64,000 bases of DNA from NCBI GenBank assembly GCA_910574455.1, contig CAJSYZ010000007.1:2983773-3047772 (forward strand), given 5' to 3'. The stretch is from Trichaptum fuscoviolaceum. Lineage: Eukaryota > Basidiomycota > Agaricomycetes > Hymenochaetales > Trichaptaceae. Both the position numbers and the translations under genes were made by a program. This document shows, piece after piece, positions 30,601 through 44,774 of the stretch. Each line of letters starts with the position of its first letter. Positions within the stretch are counted from its first letter, which is position 1. The notes beneath the pieces were generated by a model, which ran no database searches, had not been told where the DNA came from, and saw nothing but the letters and a program-made list of their open reading frames with translations.

Positions 30601-33600
30601 TCTTGTACTACTAGCGCTCTAACTGAACTCCATTTACTGTAGAGTTGCAGATGCGAAGACCGCACAAAGAACGTTATAGGCTGGATAAGTTATTAGAACG
30701 GAAAGCGAAGGAAGGAGTTAAGATATTCGTAATCCTCTAGTAAGTCTCCTACCATTGACCTTTTGCGCAAGCTGATCGCACTGTAGTCAAGAAGTATCTA
30801 ATCGAACGACTCCGACGGACAGCAAGTATGTTGGCTTCCACATACTCAAAATAAATAGTGACTAACTGATGATTTGTTTAGCTACACAAAGCAGAGGCTA
30901 ATGTCGCTACATCCTAACATAATGGTGCAGCGTTCTCCCTCCCATTTCCAGACAGGAACCTTCTATTGGGCTCATGTGAGTATCATTAGAAGTTCAAAGT
31001 GTGTACGGCTGACTTCCGATCTACTATAGCATGAGAAACTATGTGTGATTGACGAGGCTATAGCATTCATGGGCGGTATAGACCTGTGCTTCGGCCGTTG
31101 GGATACTCCCCAACATATTCTCGTAGATAGTCCTGACTTGAACGAAGAGGGTTCATCCCAGATTTGGCCAGGTGAGAGATCCGATAGATTGAGAGATCGG
31201 CAATAACCATAATATTTGTAGGCAAGGACTACAGTAATCCGCGGATATCCGATTTCCATACCCTCAACAAGCCAGACGAAGACATGTATGACCGATCGAA
31301 GATTCCCCGTATCCCATGGTATTTGATTGCCTCGCGCGCCGGGACCTTTCTCATTCTAATATTATTTTCAGGCACGATGTTGGCATGCATGTTGTAGGCC
31401 AACCTGCGCGTGATCTCTGCCGACACTTCGTCCAACGATGGAATTATCTATTAAGGATTAAAAACCACAGTCGAACGATGCCCTTCCTTCTACCACCTCC
31501 TGATTTCAAACTTCACGACCTCGAAGATCAGGGCCTCACAGGGACGTGCGAGATGCAAATTTGTCGTTCTGCTGGTCCATGGTCTATGGGCACTCCATAC
31601 AAAACGGAGAGCTCTATTCAAAATGCATACCTAAAGGGTAACTACAACAGCTTCTGTCAGCTAGATCATGTTTAATTCTTTGTCTTAGCGATACAATTGT
31701 CTGATCATTTCGTTTATATCGAAAATCAGTTCTTCATCACGTCGTAAGTCCATGCTATTATCATCCATATCGTTTTTATTTGGTTTTGCTAATAGATAGC
31801 AGCACGGTTGTGAACGACACTGTGGTAGAGAACAAAATTGGCGATGCCCTGGTCAGTCGGATAATTCGTGCTCACCGTGAAGGGACGAAATGGAAGGCAT
31901 GCATCGTAATCCCTCTATTTCCTGGGTTCCCTTATCCTGTGGACCATGGAGATGCAAGTGCAGTGAGTACATCCATACTTAACCTTGTAACGGCTGTTGA
32001 GATTTTTCAGGTACGAATCATCCTTGAATGTCAGAATCGTACTATATGTCGTGGGACGAACTCTATCTTCTCTCGGTTACGGAAGGAGGGCATAGACGTA
32101 AGCCGGCATCAAGGAACGAACGAACTGTTACTCATTTGATTCGCTTTCTTTAGCCTGATGAGTATATATCTGTGTTCTCTCTTCGTAACTGGGCGAAGAT
32201 GCCTGGAAACGTCCTCACCACTGAAATGGTATGTTGGATTGACTTGAAAGTCACAACGTCACTAATACTATAGTGCTGTAGGTTTATATTCACGGCAAGG
32301 TCAGTTATTGTCTTGCTATACGCGAAAGGAATCTGCTGAGACGTATCAGGTTTGTATTGTTGATGATCGCCTTGCTATTATTGGCTCTGCGAACATAAAC
32401 GAGCGATCTCAGAGAGGAGATCGAGACTCTGAGTTGGCTGCGATAATCAGAGACACTGACATGTTGGATGGGTATGTGTTGTTCCTCCCTAATTCTTTAC
32501 TTATACTGAGTTAGCATTAGCACTATGGACGGAAAGCCGTATAAAGTCGGCCGCTTTGCCCATACTCTTCGTGTTCGACTCATGCGCGAGCACCTAGGCG
32601 TTGATGTTGACGCAATGTATGAAGAAGATCTCATGTCTGCGGGATCTGTGAAGGAAAGGATGGATGAGGATCCTTGGGATCCTGATCACGAACAACATCA
32701 GGGTCAAGAACATAGTACTCAGGCTGGGGCGAAGAAGAAGAGAACGGCCTTTAGTGAAGGATTAGAAGAGATCAAGGACACCGCGAAGCAAGGTTCGCCA
32801 CACTTCTGCTAATATATTCATTCGATGCTAATATCTTGTATGTAGCTATTGTTGCTGCAGAAGACGCAACTGATAGGGATGTCGTGCAGATGATCCGGAA
32901 GCTGGGTGTCAAGACGAAAGGAGTTGATGGAAGTACGGAAGACAAGCAAATGGAAGAGGAAAGGTCCGACTTCACTAAAGATGGAAAGAAGGAACCAGGC
33001 TTCGCCAGCTCCAAGGTACCTACTCTGGAAGAGAAGACGATATTGGAGCACAGACCCCCTCCAGAACAATCTAATGGGGAAAAACCGCTCTTAGATGCTG
33101 TCGAAGGCGACGATAAATCACCTGGTAGGGAACCGCAAGAGGCTCGTGTTCAAGATGGTTCGGAACAGTTGTATGGAGCTCCAGCGGACGCCTCGAAAAA
33201 TATGCAGACGGATGACGAACCCCCCCATGCAAGATCGGGTAACATCGATGCATCGGAGGAAGAAAAGGCTGCTGTCCACGCCCGTCAAGTGATTCGGAAA
33301 CATCTGTCGTCGGGCGTAGGGAATAAACCTTGGACGATTCCAGCGCGTAGCCCCGAGGTCGATCCTCATGGGTTTAGTGATCCAGTCAGTGACGCGTTCT
33401 GGAAGAACGTCTGGGTGGCGTGTGCGGTTCACAATGTCAGTGAAGCAATGTGTTTGCTCTGCAGCAACGCTGATTATGCACTTTCGTAGACTGAAATCTA
33501 CCGGAAGGTCTTTCATGCAATTCCGGATGATATAGTCACCACTTGGAAGCAATACAAGGAATTCGTCCAGCACCACGAGCGTCTGAACAAACCGGTAAGT

Positions 33601-34136
33601 CGTCCAGTTCTGCGTACGAGTGGTGCTTTACTGGACCTTGAAAAGGTCAAGGAGCAATCAGGTGCTCCACCAGCACCGGTGGGTCGTGTGCCTTCAGAGG
33701 CCGGTGATGCAGACGCACTCGGTCAGGACGAGAAGGAAGACACAAAGATACCCGGCGACTTGAACGAAGGCACCAACGCAAATAGAGACTCGTCTACTGA
33801 ACGACCGAATAATTCAACGCCACCCGCGGAAGGCCAGGACGGACACCGGCGAATTCCTAGTCGCGTTGATGAACCATTTGAAAAGTGGGAACGCGATGAA
33901 ATGGAGGAATTGCTTAACGAGTTGCGAGGCCACCTTGGTAAAATCATCTATTCTTACTCTCGATATATGAGCTGATGTCCGTCCAGTCGTATACCCCACT
34001 AGATTCTTGGAAGGAGAGGATGTCGCAAACAATTTCTTGTTCAATGCTGATAGGTATTTATTAATCATTGTCGTAAACTCTTGTACATTGACTGATTTCA
34101 ATTAACAGATTGTTGCCTATGCCTATCTATGATTAA
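27617..34136 (+). CDS. PLD1: Phospholipase D1 (Spo14/PLD1 type)
   Basis: Hydrolyses phosphatidylcholine to phosphatidic acid for membrane traffic. Domains in order: disordered N-terminus; PX domain from about residue 435 ([20 protein letters not shown] to [20 protein letters not shown]); PH domain with a long insertion ([20 protein letters not shown] to [20 protein letters not shown]); first HKD motif [16 protein letters not shown] near 31030; second HKD motif [20 protein letters not shown], split by an intron near 32300; acidic C-terminal extension; conserved end [20 protein letters not shown] then LLPMPIYD. About twenty short introns. Both catalytic His/Lys/Asp sets are present, so it should be active. 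I give the first ATG (27617); ATG 27746 in CAACGATGGCC is an alternative start. The N-terminal region and C-terminal insertion make it long for the family. Confidence 0.93.
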
Positions 34137-34782
34137 CCTGATTGTCAGTTTATTCCCTAGTTAATCGCATTATTTGTACCATATTGGACACGGACTTCAC
34201 AGTTTGTAATAGTAGCAAATTCACAAACTTGGTCAGCGTGCAGCAAACGAAAGGAAGTTATAGAACATGACATTTGGCTATGGTATGCATAGACATTTGA
34301 TAGATGTACAGCGAGGATGATTCCTGGACGTCTTGCATATGGCAGGTGGATGATAGTCAGAGGAAAGTATGCGACATATACGACAGCGTGCTTTCTAATA
34401 ATACGACTAATGTGAAAGGTAATGAATGATGGAGTGTTCATGCAGGATTGAGAGCTGTGGCAAAGCGAAAGACATACGGATGGTGGAGGCAAAGGGAAAC
34501 TGACAGATATTGAAGACGAAGGAAAGAACAAGAGAAGACAACCAAGCATTTACCCAAAAGTTGGAGTATAGTGATACAGTGTTATTAAGAGAAAATACTA
34601 TCTACAGGAAGAGAGGCAAATGAATAAATAACAGGAAACATGCCTGTTTGTGCCTACGCACAGCAGCAGCACCAGTGAGGTGGGTGTTCAGATAGGTCGG
34701 AAGGTCAGCGCCGGGAAGGCACAGGAGCGTACATACTCCTTAATTCCTGAACGAGTTTCTATTACAACATTTATTAGTATGG
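34137..34782. other. Convergent intergenic region
   Basis: Holds the 3' UTRs of PLD1 and MPS1. No repeat or RNA gene recognised. Confidence 0.6.
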
Positions 34783-37700
34783 TCACACCAATAAGCGATT
34801 CATGAGGCATACTCTTGCTTCGTCGTCTTGCTCTTCGTCAGTGAGGTCCACAGTACGGTGCTTCGCACATCGGATTGCATGCTGGAGCAATTGCTTCATG
34901 AAGTATGGATTGATTATACTTTCATCTTCGGCGAGCTGTAGCTCTCGCGGCTCTGCTTTCTCATGTTCTCTCTTCCTGAAAGAATCACCCTCGTTCATTT
35001 CCAGCCACGCATCCTCCAGGAGATCGGGGATGGTCGCCCGATCCTTCGGGTTTCGATTTAAGCACCTTCGCATAGTCGCAATAACATCTTTGCGCACTAC
35101 CCTACTTAGATGAAGTAGCTTTTGCGGCGGCGACGGTGTTGAGTTTGATTTCTGTGTACTGGGCCGAGTCGGCACGGCATTCTCTGGGTAATTGATGATA
35201 TAAGAATCGTCAGGAATATTCTTCATCTTCTGGACCATGTCGAGGTTGTAGAACGGTGGGTGCCCGTAAACCATTTGGTAAAGGATACAACCCAAAGACC
35301 AGACGTCACTAGGACGACCGACCTTGAGCCTACGCATGCCCTCGGGTACTGCAATAGCTTCTGGACTCATGTAGTTGACGGTGCCAATCTACACACAAAA
35401 GGTTAATGACTCAACAGCTGAAACATGATGTTGTGTATTCTACCTGATGATCTCTTTGAATGTTGGTGGTATCACTCGCAATAGCATTCGCAATACCGAA
35501 GTCAATCAACTTCAGTTGGCCTTTGACGAGGACGAAATTGGCAGGCTTCAAATCGGAATGAACGATCTTCTCTTCATGTATAACATGAACTGCTTGAAGC
35601 ATTTGTTGCCAGTAGTATGCGATCCAGACCATATTCATCGGCTCTTTCTGTTGCTCTTGGAGAAGTTTTGCAAGATCTTTACAGAACGGAAAATGTTACT
35701 AATGCGTGTCGGTTTATAGAAAAGAACTGACCGATTTCACCACATTCCATAACCATCAACAAATTGCCTCTGTTCGCGACTGAGCTGACCTTAACCTCGC
35801 TATCTACTAAGCGTATGATACGCTGGTTGCCTTCTAGACGTTTGAGCAGCTGTATTTCATTCATATACCCATTTACGGTGTCGACATCCGACTTATCCAG
35901 TGACACCTTCTTTAGTGCGAAGATCTCATTACTTGGAGTGATGACCCGGAACACGCGCGAGGATCCGCCTTTACCAATCATATCTAGGCGAGCATATTGC
36001 TTTTTATTTACCTGCACAAGGTAGAAAGGAAATGAGCATAAAAGACTTTGCAGGAAAACATAATAACCTACGAAAAAATACCGACTGCTCTTGCCTTCTA
36101 TAGGTTGAGCTTGAGGTTGTTGTAAGGTCACACGTTGAGCGACGTCCTGGACTACCTTGATAGGTTGCTCAGCTCCATCGTCCCGTCTATCTGTTGCCTT
36201 GTCTCCATTTGCCCACGTCTTCATAGCTTCCCTTGGGTTCCCATTAGTTTGAGCAAGATCTGAACTTGTCGTCGGAGCTTCAGGTGCTGTCGGACTACGC
36301 TTATGGCGCAATGGCTGCCCTGCCTGGGAGTTGACGAGAGTTGCAGTGCCACCTGTACGTCCTGTAGGGGAGGGATTCTGTTGATATTGCTGATGAGCAC
36401 GAACTTGGTCTTGCTCCAAATATTGGTCTTGATAATATTGTTGCTCCAGTTGTCGTCCTTCTTCCCATTCCCGCTCGCGTTTCGCAGCCTGCACGGCGGA
36501 CGCAATACGAAGCGTATCTGAATCGCGCCTCTGATGAGTTCCGCGTGTCTGACCTTGGTGGACGCGATTCGATCCAACATGTGTCGGAGAAGGATTGTCG
36601 TCACGTTCCATGCGTTCGCGTTGAAGTATTCCTGTCGAATCATTTAGACTGAACAGAAATGAGGAATGTAAAAGTGGTACATTACCTTGAGCTTCTTCGG
36701 CGCCAATTTCACGCTCCTGCCGGAGCTTTTCCTCCAAAGTGACGCGGCGTACTTTGCTTACAGTGCTCAGGTTTGAGCTAGGTCGTGAAGAAGGGATTGG
36801 AATGTTTTGAGGCTGTAATCTAGATGATGGCAAGTAGGCGGGATCTGCACATTTCAAATTGTTAGAGTAGACACCTCAAATCAGCAAGCACACTTACCAT
36901 GTTGATCAATGTTCTCAGTTGGACTGTTTTTCGACTGGCTCGTGCTCACGTTGTAAGAATATTGCTGGTTGTTCTGCACATTCAATGCAATACCGTTATC
37001 TGGTTGGACCGAGTCTCAGACGATTACAGAGATGTAGTTGATAGGCTACGCACTTTTATATCCTTGATTATCGCTTTCGCTTTCGCTCGTTTCGACCTCG
37101 TTGATCTTGGTAATTGTGGAGGACTTGATGGAAAGAAGAGGTCGGATAGACCGAGGAAAGTTGTACTGCCGGGACTGAGTAGCACGATTTGTACGATAAG
37201 AGGCTGAGGATAGATGAGCAGAAGAGTGACATACCGGAAGAGAAACAATTGATCGTGCATGATTGTATGGAGGGGAGTGGCGCTCGAGTAGGGCATTCTC
37301 CTTCTCCTCGATAGCACGACGAACTCTTTCTCTTTCCGCTTCTTCAAGTTCTCTCCTATTACGCTCCTCGATTTCACGACGTTGACGCTCTGCATCTTCT
37401 CTGCGCACCCTCTGGGGGCCTCCGGTGAGTTTACGAGCTGTTCCTTGCAGACCAGTAGACAACGGAGCTACGGTCCGAGTGGGTTGTACAGGTGTAGCAG
37501 ATGCTACGTGTATTGGACCAGAGATAGCACGTTGTAAAGGTCGAGATGGGGGAACGTTTAGGGAGTCGGACGGCATGCTTTCTGAACGCGACAAAGATGA
37601 GCGTCGATGCGATGCTTTGTTCGCCTCGACGGTGCTCACTGCAGGCGCAGAAGATGTCATAGATGCAATAGCGTTAGCATGCAGTGGTGGTGTTGACGGT

Positions 37701-37868
37701 GCAGACTGAGATGACTTGGAGGAGCCTTTAGATACGCGAACGAAGTTGCCATTATCGTCATAGTCGTAGTCGAAGCTCATGTCAATGATTGAAGACTCAT
37801 CGGAGCCAAATGAAGCCGGCGATTCACTCGCGGAGGATGTTGACGGAATTGAGGATGGCGAGGACATG
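34783..37868 (-). CDS. MPS1: Dual-specificity spindle-checkpoint kinase Mps1/TTK
   Basis: Kinase of the spindle assembly checkpoint (and spindle pole duplication in yeast). ATG at 37868. The long N-terminal half is disordered, with a charged coiled-coil ([20 protein letters not shown]) and Gln-rich stretches. The kinase domain is C-terminal: [40 protein letters not shown] (catalytic Lys), LMVMECGEI hinge, [20 protein letters not shown] (His-Ser-Asp in place of HRD, as is usual in the TTK family), [18 protein letters not shown] activation segment, [10 protein letters not shown], and [21 protein letters not shown] ~70-residue tail follows, ending [11 protein letters not shown]. At least seven short introns. 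All catalytic residues are kept. It is convergent with PLD1. Confidence 0.95.
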
Positions 37869-38137
37869 GTGGTCTGCGAACGCGAAGAAGGCGTCGCCGT
37901 CGCGCAGATGTGGGTTAAGAACGAACGAACGAAGTTGGTGAGAGAGTGGTCGGAAGTTGGAGGCACGCACCAAACACGAGACCAACAACACGAGGCATAA
38001 AGAAAAACGCGGTCACGTGAACGTTCCATAGAGCATCATTGTATTTGGTCGTGCTTGGCACTGTAGGCAAGTATTTGCCTGTGATCGGTCATTTCCATTA
38101 ATGGTACATACCATCCGGCTGTCCGACCCGAAGTGCT

Positions 38138-38759
38138 TAGCCTCGTGACCAGGCCAAGCTACTTTCTTTATATGGCTTGCGGAGCAAGCACAGCGTAGCT
38201 GGCCTGGTTTCCAAGGTTTTCGATTACAAGAACTTGTCGCTGAGTTTGAAATTAATCTAAATGCAGTAGCAATTTGGTTGGTTCCCTTGTATTCCAAAAA
38301 TAAAGTCGGATGTCGTCATGTGAATGTAATAGAAAACTAACTTAAATTCAAGTTGTCACGGCAGACAGCTTCAGCACTACGTTGGCGTCTGTGCTCGATT
38401 GCCACCTTTAAGTTTTTTTGGTGCATCAACTTTTAAAGATTATATGCTATAAGGCATTAGTGTAGTTAAGGAGTCCCTCATAATTACACTGAATGTATTT
38501 TGTGTAGACTATATGCACAATTGCGGCCGGGTTGTATGCATCAGGTACACTTGCTTCATTCGGCCGCGGCAATGTGTTGCTCGGTTTCATTATTTTTTAC
38601 GCGCGTCTTAGTCATTACATCAACTGGGTCTGCTACTATGTTTATATTATAATTCAAACTCAGCGACAAGTTCTTTAAATCAAAACCTTGGAAACCAGAC
38701 CGGTTACACCTTCCGAGCAAAGCGACCCATATAAGTAGCCTGGTCTGGTTACGAGACTA
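38138..38759. mobile_element. hAT-like non-autonomous element, copy 2 (622 bp)
   Basis: Flanked by an exact 8 bp repeat GAAGTGCT (38130-38137 and 38760-38767). The ends TAGCCTCGTGACCAGGCC and the complement of TAGTCTCGTAACCAGACC match copy 1. The inverted repeats are long (~110 bp): CCAAGGTTTTCGATTACAAG and AACTTGTCGCTGAGTTTGAA at ~38210-38255 recur inverted at ~38650-38695. Each arm also has its own smaller palindrome. No coding capacity. It lies 270 bp upstream of the MPS1 start codon. Its centre differs from copy 1, so the family is defined by its ends. Confidence 0.88.
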
Positions 38760-38767
38760 GAAGTGCT

Positions 38768-39677
38768 ACCATAAGCGGGCTCGTCGCGTTCTTCCTCATC
38801 GACCACAACAACAAGGACGACTTCGAGCCTCAAAACAGTGACAGCGCAACGAAACCTCAGATTTCTTCTCGAGATTGCACTAAGCGGCCACTCGCTCGTT
38901 ATCTGCTACCATTTGCTTGCGTCGGTTGAGGCCTTATACGTGCCATCGGAAAAGAGGATACACCCTCTATAAAAAATTTCCTGTTACATGTGCACTTATC
39001 TTTTGGTCTTCGGAGAGCAATAAGGGAACAGGTGAGTACATTATTGCACTACTCGTTTGCCTGAGTGACAGTATTCCTTAGGAGACCTCGGTCGACGTAG
39101 CCTTTGTGGGCTTCAAGTTGCCAAGGTTGCCCTTCGTCAGAGGCTGCACCATCCTCGGGTTGTCTGTTTGACTCATCGCCCCTTCGATTGCCCAAGCTGC
39201 TCTAAAGCAAGGACCTTTTTAACAAGCTCTAAAACTGCTTCTCCTACAGGAATCTGACAGCCCAACTTCTCACTATAGCTTCTTTCACGGATGCCTTCCC
39301 TTCTAGATTGTCAATAACAGACAGCAGCGTGCGGGAGCGCAACAATGAACTTACGACATATTTATGTTGGATGGAGAGGGCGTTGGTGGAACTATGGCTA
39401 TTATAAGGGATTTAGCCCACTGTAAGTACCGTTGTCGGAGCGCAGCCGCGCAAGCTCGGGCGAAGCGTGTTGCAGCCGAGGACCAACAGTGTTCGGAGGA
39501 CAGCATGGTTAGCCCGAAACTTGAAATAAATAGATAGATTATACTACACTTATGCTTATAAAACAGTGGAAGCAAATGTGATTTGACTTTTGTCTTTTAC
39601 TACTTGCATGCTCTTACAGAATCACATTTTATAAGTTACTAGTGATATAGTCAATACTAGTACCCCCAAATGACCAT
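38768..39677. other. Gene-poor spacer
   Basis: An 80-codon frame right after the element (FFLIDHNNKDDFEPQNSDSA...) has gene-like codons but no start or partner exon, so it may be a relic exon. The rest has nothing I can name. Confidence 0.45.
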
Positions 39678-39858
39678 GAAAGTCCCGTCTTCATCGCTTG
39701 ACATCGCACGCGTGAAGCAAGGGAAATGCAGACACCAAAGCAATATATCGAATTCGTCAGTTCGCTTGCGTTGTAGCGCAAGGTCGACACCGATCTACAA
39801 CTTCCTCGATCCTCGATGGCAAGCCTACCGGGAACGCGTTCTCACATAATTTCACTCA
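39678..39858. repeat. ~180-bp direct repeat, copy 1
   Basis: Shares long blocks with 44580-44774 in the same orientation, for example GCAATATATCGAATTCGTCA, GTTCGCTTGCGTTGTAG, GCAAGGTCGACA and TTCCTCGATCCTCGAT. Its reverse complement contains ATG-SSDEDGT, and the other copy ATG-PSDEDGT, so it may carry a promoter and start codon. Confidence 0.85.
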
Positions 39859-39973
39859 TACATAGAAAGCAGTAGACTTGTGGCCAGTAGTTACAAACTT
39901 GAGAATTGCGGCTGGCCTTCGAGTCTATGAAAGCAGGGAAATCAAATGAATAAAGTAGGGTGATACAGAACAG

Positions 39974-41236
39974 TCAGAAAATAGGTATAAAGTCCTGAAT
40001 CCTATCCCTCGCGTCCTGGGCGATACATTCGGCAATCCACGTAATACTCCGGATTTCGTGCTCCTTAAGCTTGATATAGCTGTAGAACGTCGCATACTGG
40101 AACTGTTGTAAGAAAGCCTGCTTGTTGAGATGTACTTCTAAAGCGAAGAAGCGATCCTCCAGCTGACTTGCGATGGAGTCCACCGAGTCTCCCAGTCCAT
40201 CGATGTGTGCGCCACCCCCGTTGGCGTTCGAGCGCGAGACGGCCGCGTCGAAGAATGACCTGTACTCAGCGACATTCTCGCATACCAGTCTTACTTGCTC
40301 TATTTCGTCCGCTTTGGCGAGTGCATTATTTCCTTCTGGAAACAGCCGGCCAATAGTGGGGAAGAGCCTCGCCCGCTGCTCTTTCGTAAGTTCAGTGCCA
40401 AAGGAGTTTATGGTGACGTTAATTGTGCGCCTGTCTGCCTCGAAGGAGAGTATCTTGTCCATCACTTCAGCTGTTGGACCGCCGATCGACATACAAAACC
40501 GATGGAAATCTTCCAGGTAAGCTTTGTATAATGTATTTCGAATAATTTCGATGTTAAGGTCGTCGAGATCTGCTGCGGAGAGACAATCTCTGAAGTAAGG
40601 TGCTATGGATGTGGCATTTCAGTGAGCGGACTGGATGAGAATAGTACACTGCTACTGACCTAGTGGCGTTTCTACCAGTACACTCTGAAACAGCTCCTCG
40701 ACATTTGTCGCCACGCACAGTGCGGGCAGGGTGTCGAACACACCTAGCGGGTGACACCGTTCCAACAGTTCGTGCGTGTCTCGTTCGTGCAGTGTTCCAG
40801 TGATTAGCAGCACAACGTTGTCAATCATATACGCATATGTCATATAGTCCAAGAACGTGCTGAGAGGTTCAACGGCATTGCTTCGTATGAAGTTGAATTG
40901 ATCTACGAGCACTTGCGTTGCTTTGTCTGTGATTGTCGAGGTGGAGATAGGTAAGGGCTCATTTGCAAGGAAGTTTCCGTAGTCAGTTGATGACAATTGC
41001 ATACGGAAGTCTAAAGCAACTTTTACTTATGATCCTTACATGAGGCGAACTGGACATACCTTCTAAAGTCTCGCACTGCGTTAAGTTAGCATAATGACTT
41101 TGGGTCAGAATGCCAGCCTTGTAGCCCCTGACTATACCCTCCAGAAATCCAGAGGATACCTTTAGAAATAGAGGTTAGATATGTTCAATCATATCGAGCA
41201 AATGAAGCACTGTACATTGAAAAATAAAGCCTCCAT
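39974..41236 (-). CDS. VMA6: V-ATPase V0 subunit d (Vma6)
   Basis: Couples V1 to the membrane sector of the vacuolar proton pump, on the cytosolic face. A 21-nt first exon (41236-41216) encodes MEALFFN. After a 56 bp intron the conserved [20 protein letters not shown] follows, then [110 protein letters not shown] and the family's end, [20 protein letters not shown] through IQDFIPIF. Length and landmarks fit the ~350-residue family without gaps. Four introns or so. No membrane segment, as expected for subunit d. The start rests on the micro-exon, which gives the family's usual N-terminus. Confidence 0.95.
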
Positions 41237-41578
41237 TGTCGTGCACAGGGGAGGTCAGCTGCGACTTGGTGCAGGCAGGATAATACTAGTAGTACTAGTA
41301 TCCGTGTGACACTCCTTCCTTCCGAGGAAACTTGAACTTGAAGGCATGTTGCTCCGAATACTATAAATGGTTCATCACTCACTGGCAGTTCCAGACGGGG
41401 TCCGCATTTATGGTGTGGAGATTTACCAACTGTAAGAACTGACTCAATAGAGTCAATTACATCTAATACAGCTATATTCACAACAACTACAAGCTAAGCT
41501 AGTGAAAGCTACAAAAAAATATGTCACATTACATCGTCTCTCTATCATTTTCGAGAGGTGCACTCTCATTTTAACACG

Positions 41579-43018
<1,440 letters not shown>

Positions 43019-43496
43019 GTCTGCGGCCACTGCACAGCGGAAAGGTAGAATCAGACGGGGTTACCGAGAGACATCTAAGCTCAGCTTACTTATGTATTTC
43101 AGCTGCGTGCGCTTCTTTTTGATTGTGCAATAATGGGGAAGAACGTGGAGGTCAGTAAGTAAAGCAAGATGGCCGAAAACTTGAGATGTAAATATAGCAA
43201 TGAGTCATAGGGGGCCTTCTGTTACCCACTGCCACATTCTTTGAGGTGGTAATTGAACCTACAATTTCAAAGACACGCAACTTTAACAGTACTTCTTGAT
43301 CTTGATCAGAAGTGAGGTAACATCTTCTGCAACAAGATGTTGAAATGAAAATACATTTTTACAGATTAAATACAAACGATAGAGGTATCAGAGGTCCCAG
43401 TGTACTCAGGTTAGACCCTGACAAAGTCTAATTTTCATCTTTTCGTTCTCAGTAAACTACGACGCGAAGGACGCGTTCGCTGCCCCTACCTAAACC
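43019..43496. other. Divergent promoter, DAHP synthase / TIM9
   Basis: Includes a probable 5' UTR intron of the DAHP synthase (about 43085-43030, donor GTAAGCTG). No clear TATA box. TIM9's start is in the context ACCATGGA. Confidence 0.55.
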
Positions 43497-44085
43497 ATGG
43501 ATTTCTCTCAGTTCAACTCGGCCGAGCAGGCCCACATGACGAAGGTTATCGAACGGAAACAGGTGCTGTATACTTCGTTCGCTAAATGTTGGGATACCAT
43601 AGGCTGATGTAAACATTCGTGTTGAAAATCTTCGAACGTCGATAGATGCAAGATTTCATGCGTCTGTACTCTGGCCTAGTCGAGCGCTGTTTCAATTCAT
43701 GCTGCAACGACTTTACGAGCAAAACGTTAGGTAGCAAAGAGGTGTGTTCTGATTGAGCTCATTTTCAAGCCAACTTTCTCATCAAGAGTTTCTCTGGGTA
43801 TACCTTCCATCCTTATGGTTCATGGCACATTCCACATTCCTCGATGCTTGACTTTCGGCGTAAAACGGCAAATTATCTATTCGATCACGGTCGGACATGG
43901 CGTGTAGGAGCAATGCGTGATGAACTGCACAGACAAATTCTTGAAGTACTCGGAGAGGGTGGGAGCGCGGTTTGCAGAGCACAACGCCGGTGTGCCCGCT
44001 TACTATTTTCTCATTCTATTTTTGCTGACGACTCCATCTATTTTCCGACGTTGTAGAACAAGCGCAGCAACAACCGAAGAACTAA
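43497..44085 (+). CDS. TIM9: Mitochondrial import chaperone Tim9
   Basis: Small intermembrane-space chaperone that, with Tim10, escorts carrier proteins to the TIM22 complex. Four exons: 43497-43562, 43646-43741, 43908-43989 and 44057-44085, giving 90 residues. It reads [88 protein letters not shown]. The twin CX3C motif is CFNSC and CVMNC, which form the two disulphides by the Mia40 pathway. All junctions keep frame exactly. This gene is easily missed because no single frame is longer than about 30 codons. Confidence 0.95.
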
Positions 44086-44200
44086 ATTATAATATGTCGG
44101 ACTCAACTTATTTTCCTCGCTCATATTCTATACACGTTGTCAATGTTAACTGGATATTGGACATCAATAAACACCATTCATCTCAGTGGCCTTCATTTGC

Positions 44201-44620
44201 TTACTGAAGAGATCCGAGGAGCAGTTCGATAATAAAACCGGCAGCCTTGGACTTCTCTGCCAACTTCTGTTTAGCACTAAGAGTGATCCGTTTCATCCCC
44301 AATATCCTCGTATGGCCGGTTTTCAGTAAGCAACTTCCGATAATTACGACCTGGTCCCCGGACATCTTGTTCCATGTTTCCAGCGAAGTATCGTACATTT
44401 GACTCGAACTCAGCGGTGTGCTTACTGCAACACAGATGGACAGTATGAGAAGTACATCAATCAGCTGACGTCCTTGTGAATCCGAAGCAACACTGGCACC
44501 GGCGCATCAGCTCTGACATTCACAAGTCTGCCCGCAGGAATCCCGCACCATACTTCCCTATCTATTCGTAGAGTCTTGCAAAGTTCCGTCCTCGTCGCTT
44601 GGCATCTCACACGTGAAGCA
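44201..44620 (-). CDS. Possible small membrane protein (or relic)
   Basis: A minus-strand frame reads LIDVLLILSICVAVSTPLSS (one hydrophobic helix), then MYDTSLETWNKMSGDQVVII, KQKLAEKSKAAGFIIELLLG and TAA at 44201. Upstream, a frame with EVWCGIPAGRLVNVRADAPV can be joined only by an assumed intron (GTGCGG...GCCAG), and no ATG suits that frame. The nearest ATG (about 44610, MPSDEDGTLQDST) is inside the direct repeat and in another frame. So it is either a two- or three-exon gene I cannot resolve, or a broken one. Confidence 0.35.
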
Positions 44621-44774
44621 AAGGAAATGCAGATATAGAAGCAATATATCGAATTCGTCAGTTCGCTTGCGTTGTAGTGCAAGGTCGACAAGACAGAAAG
44701 CCGATCATAATTTCCTCGATCCTCGATTACAAGCCTGCCGAGAAATGCGTCCTCACGTAGTAATTTAGCTCATA
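44580..44774. repeat. ~180-bp direct repeat, copy 2
   Basis: Partner of 39678-39858, with small indels. The pair encloses VMA6, DAHP synthase and TIM9. It probably supplies the upstream region of the small frame at 44201-44620. Confidence 0.85.
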
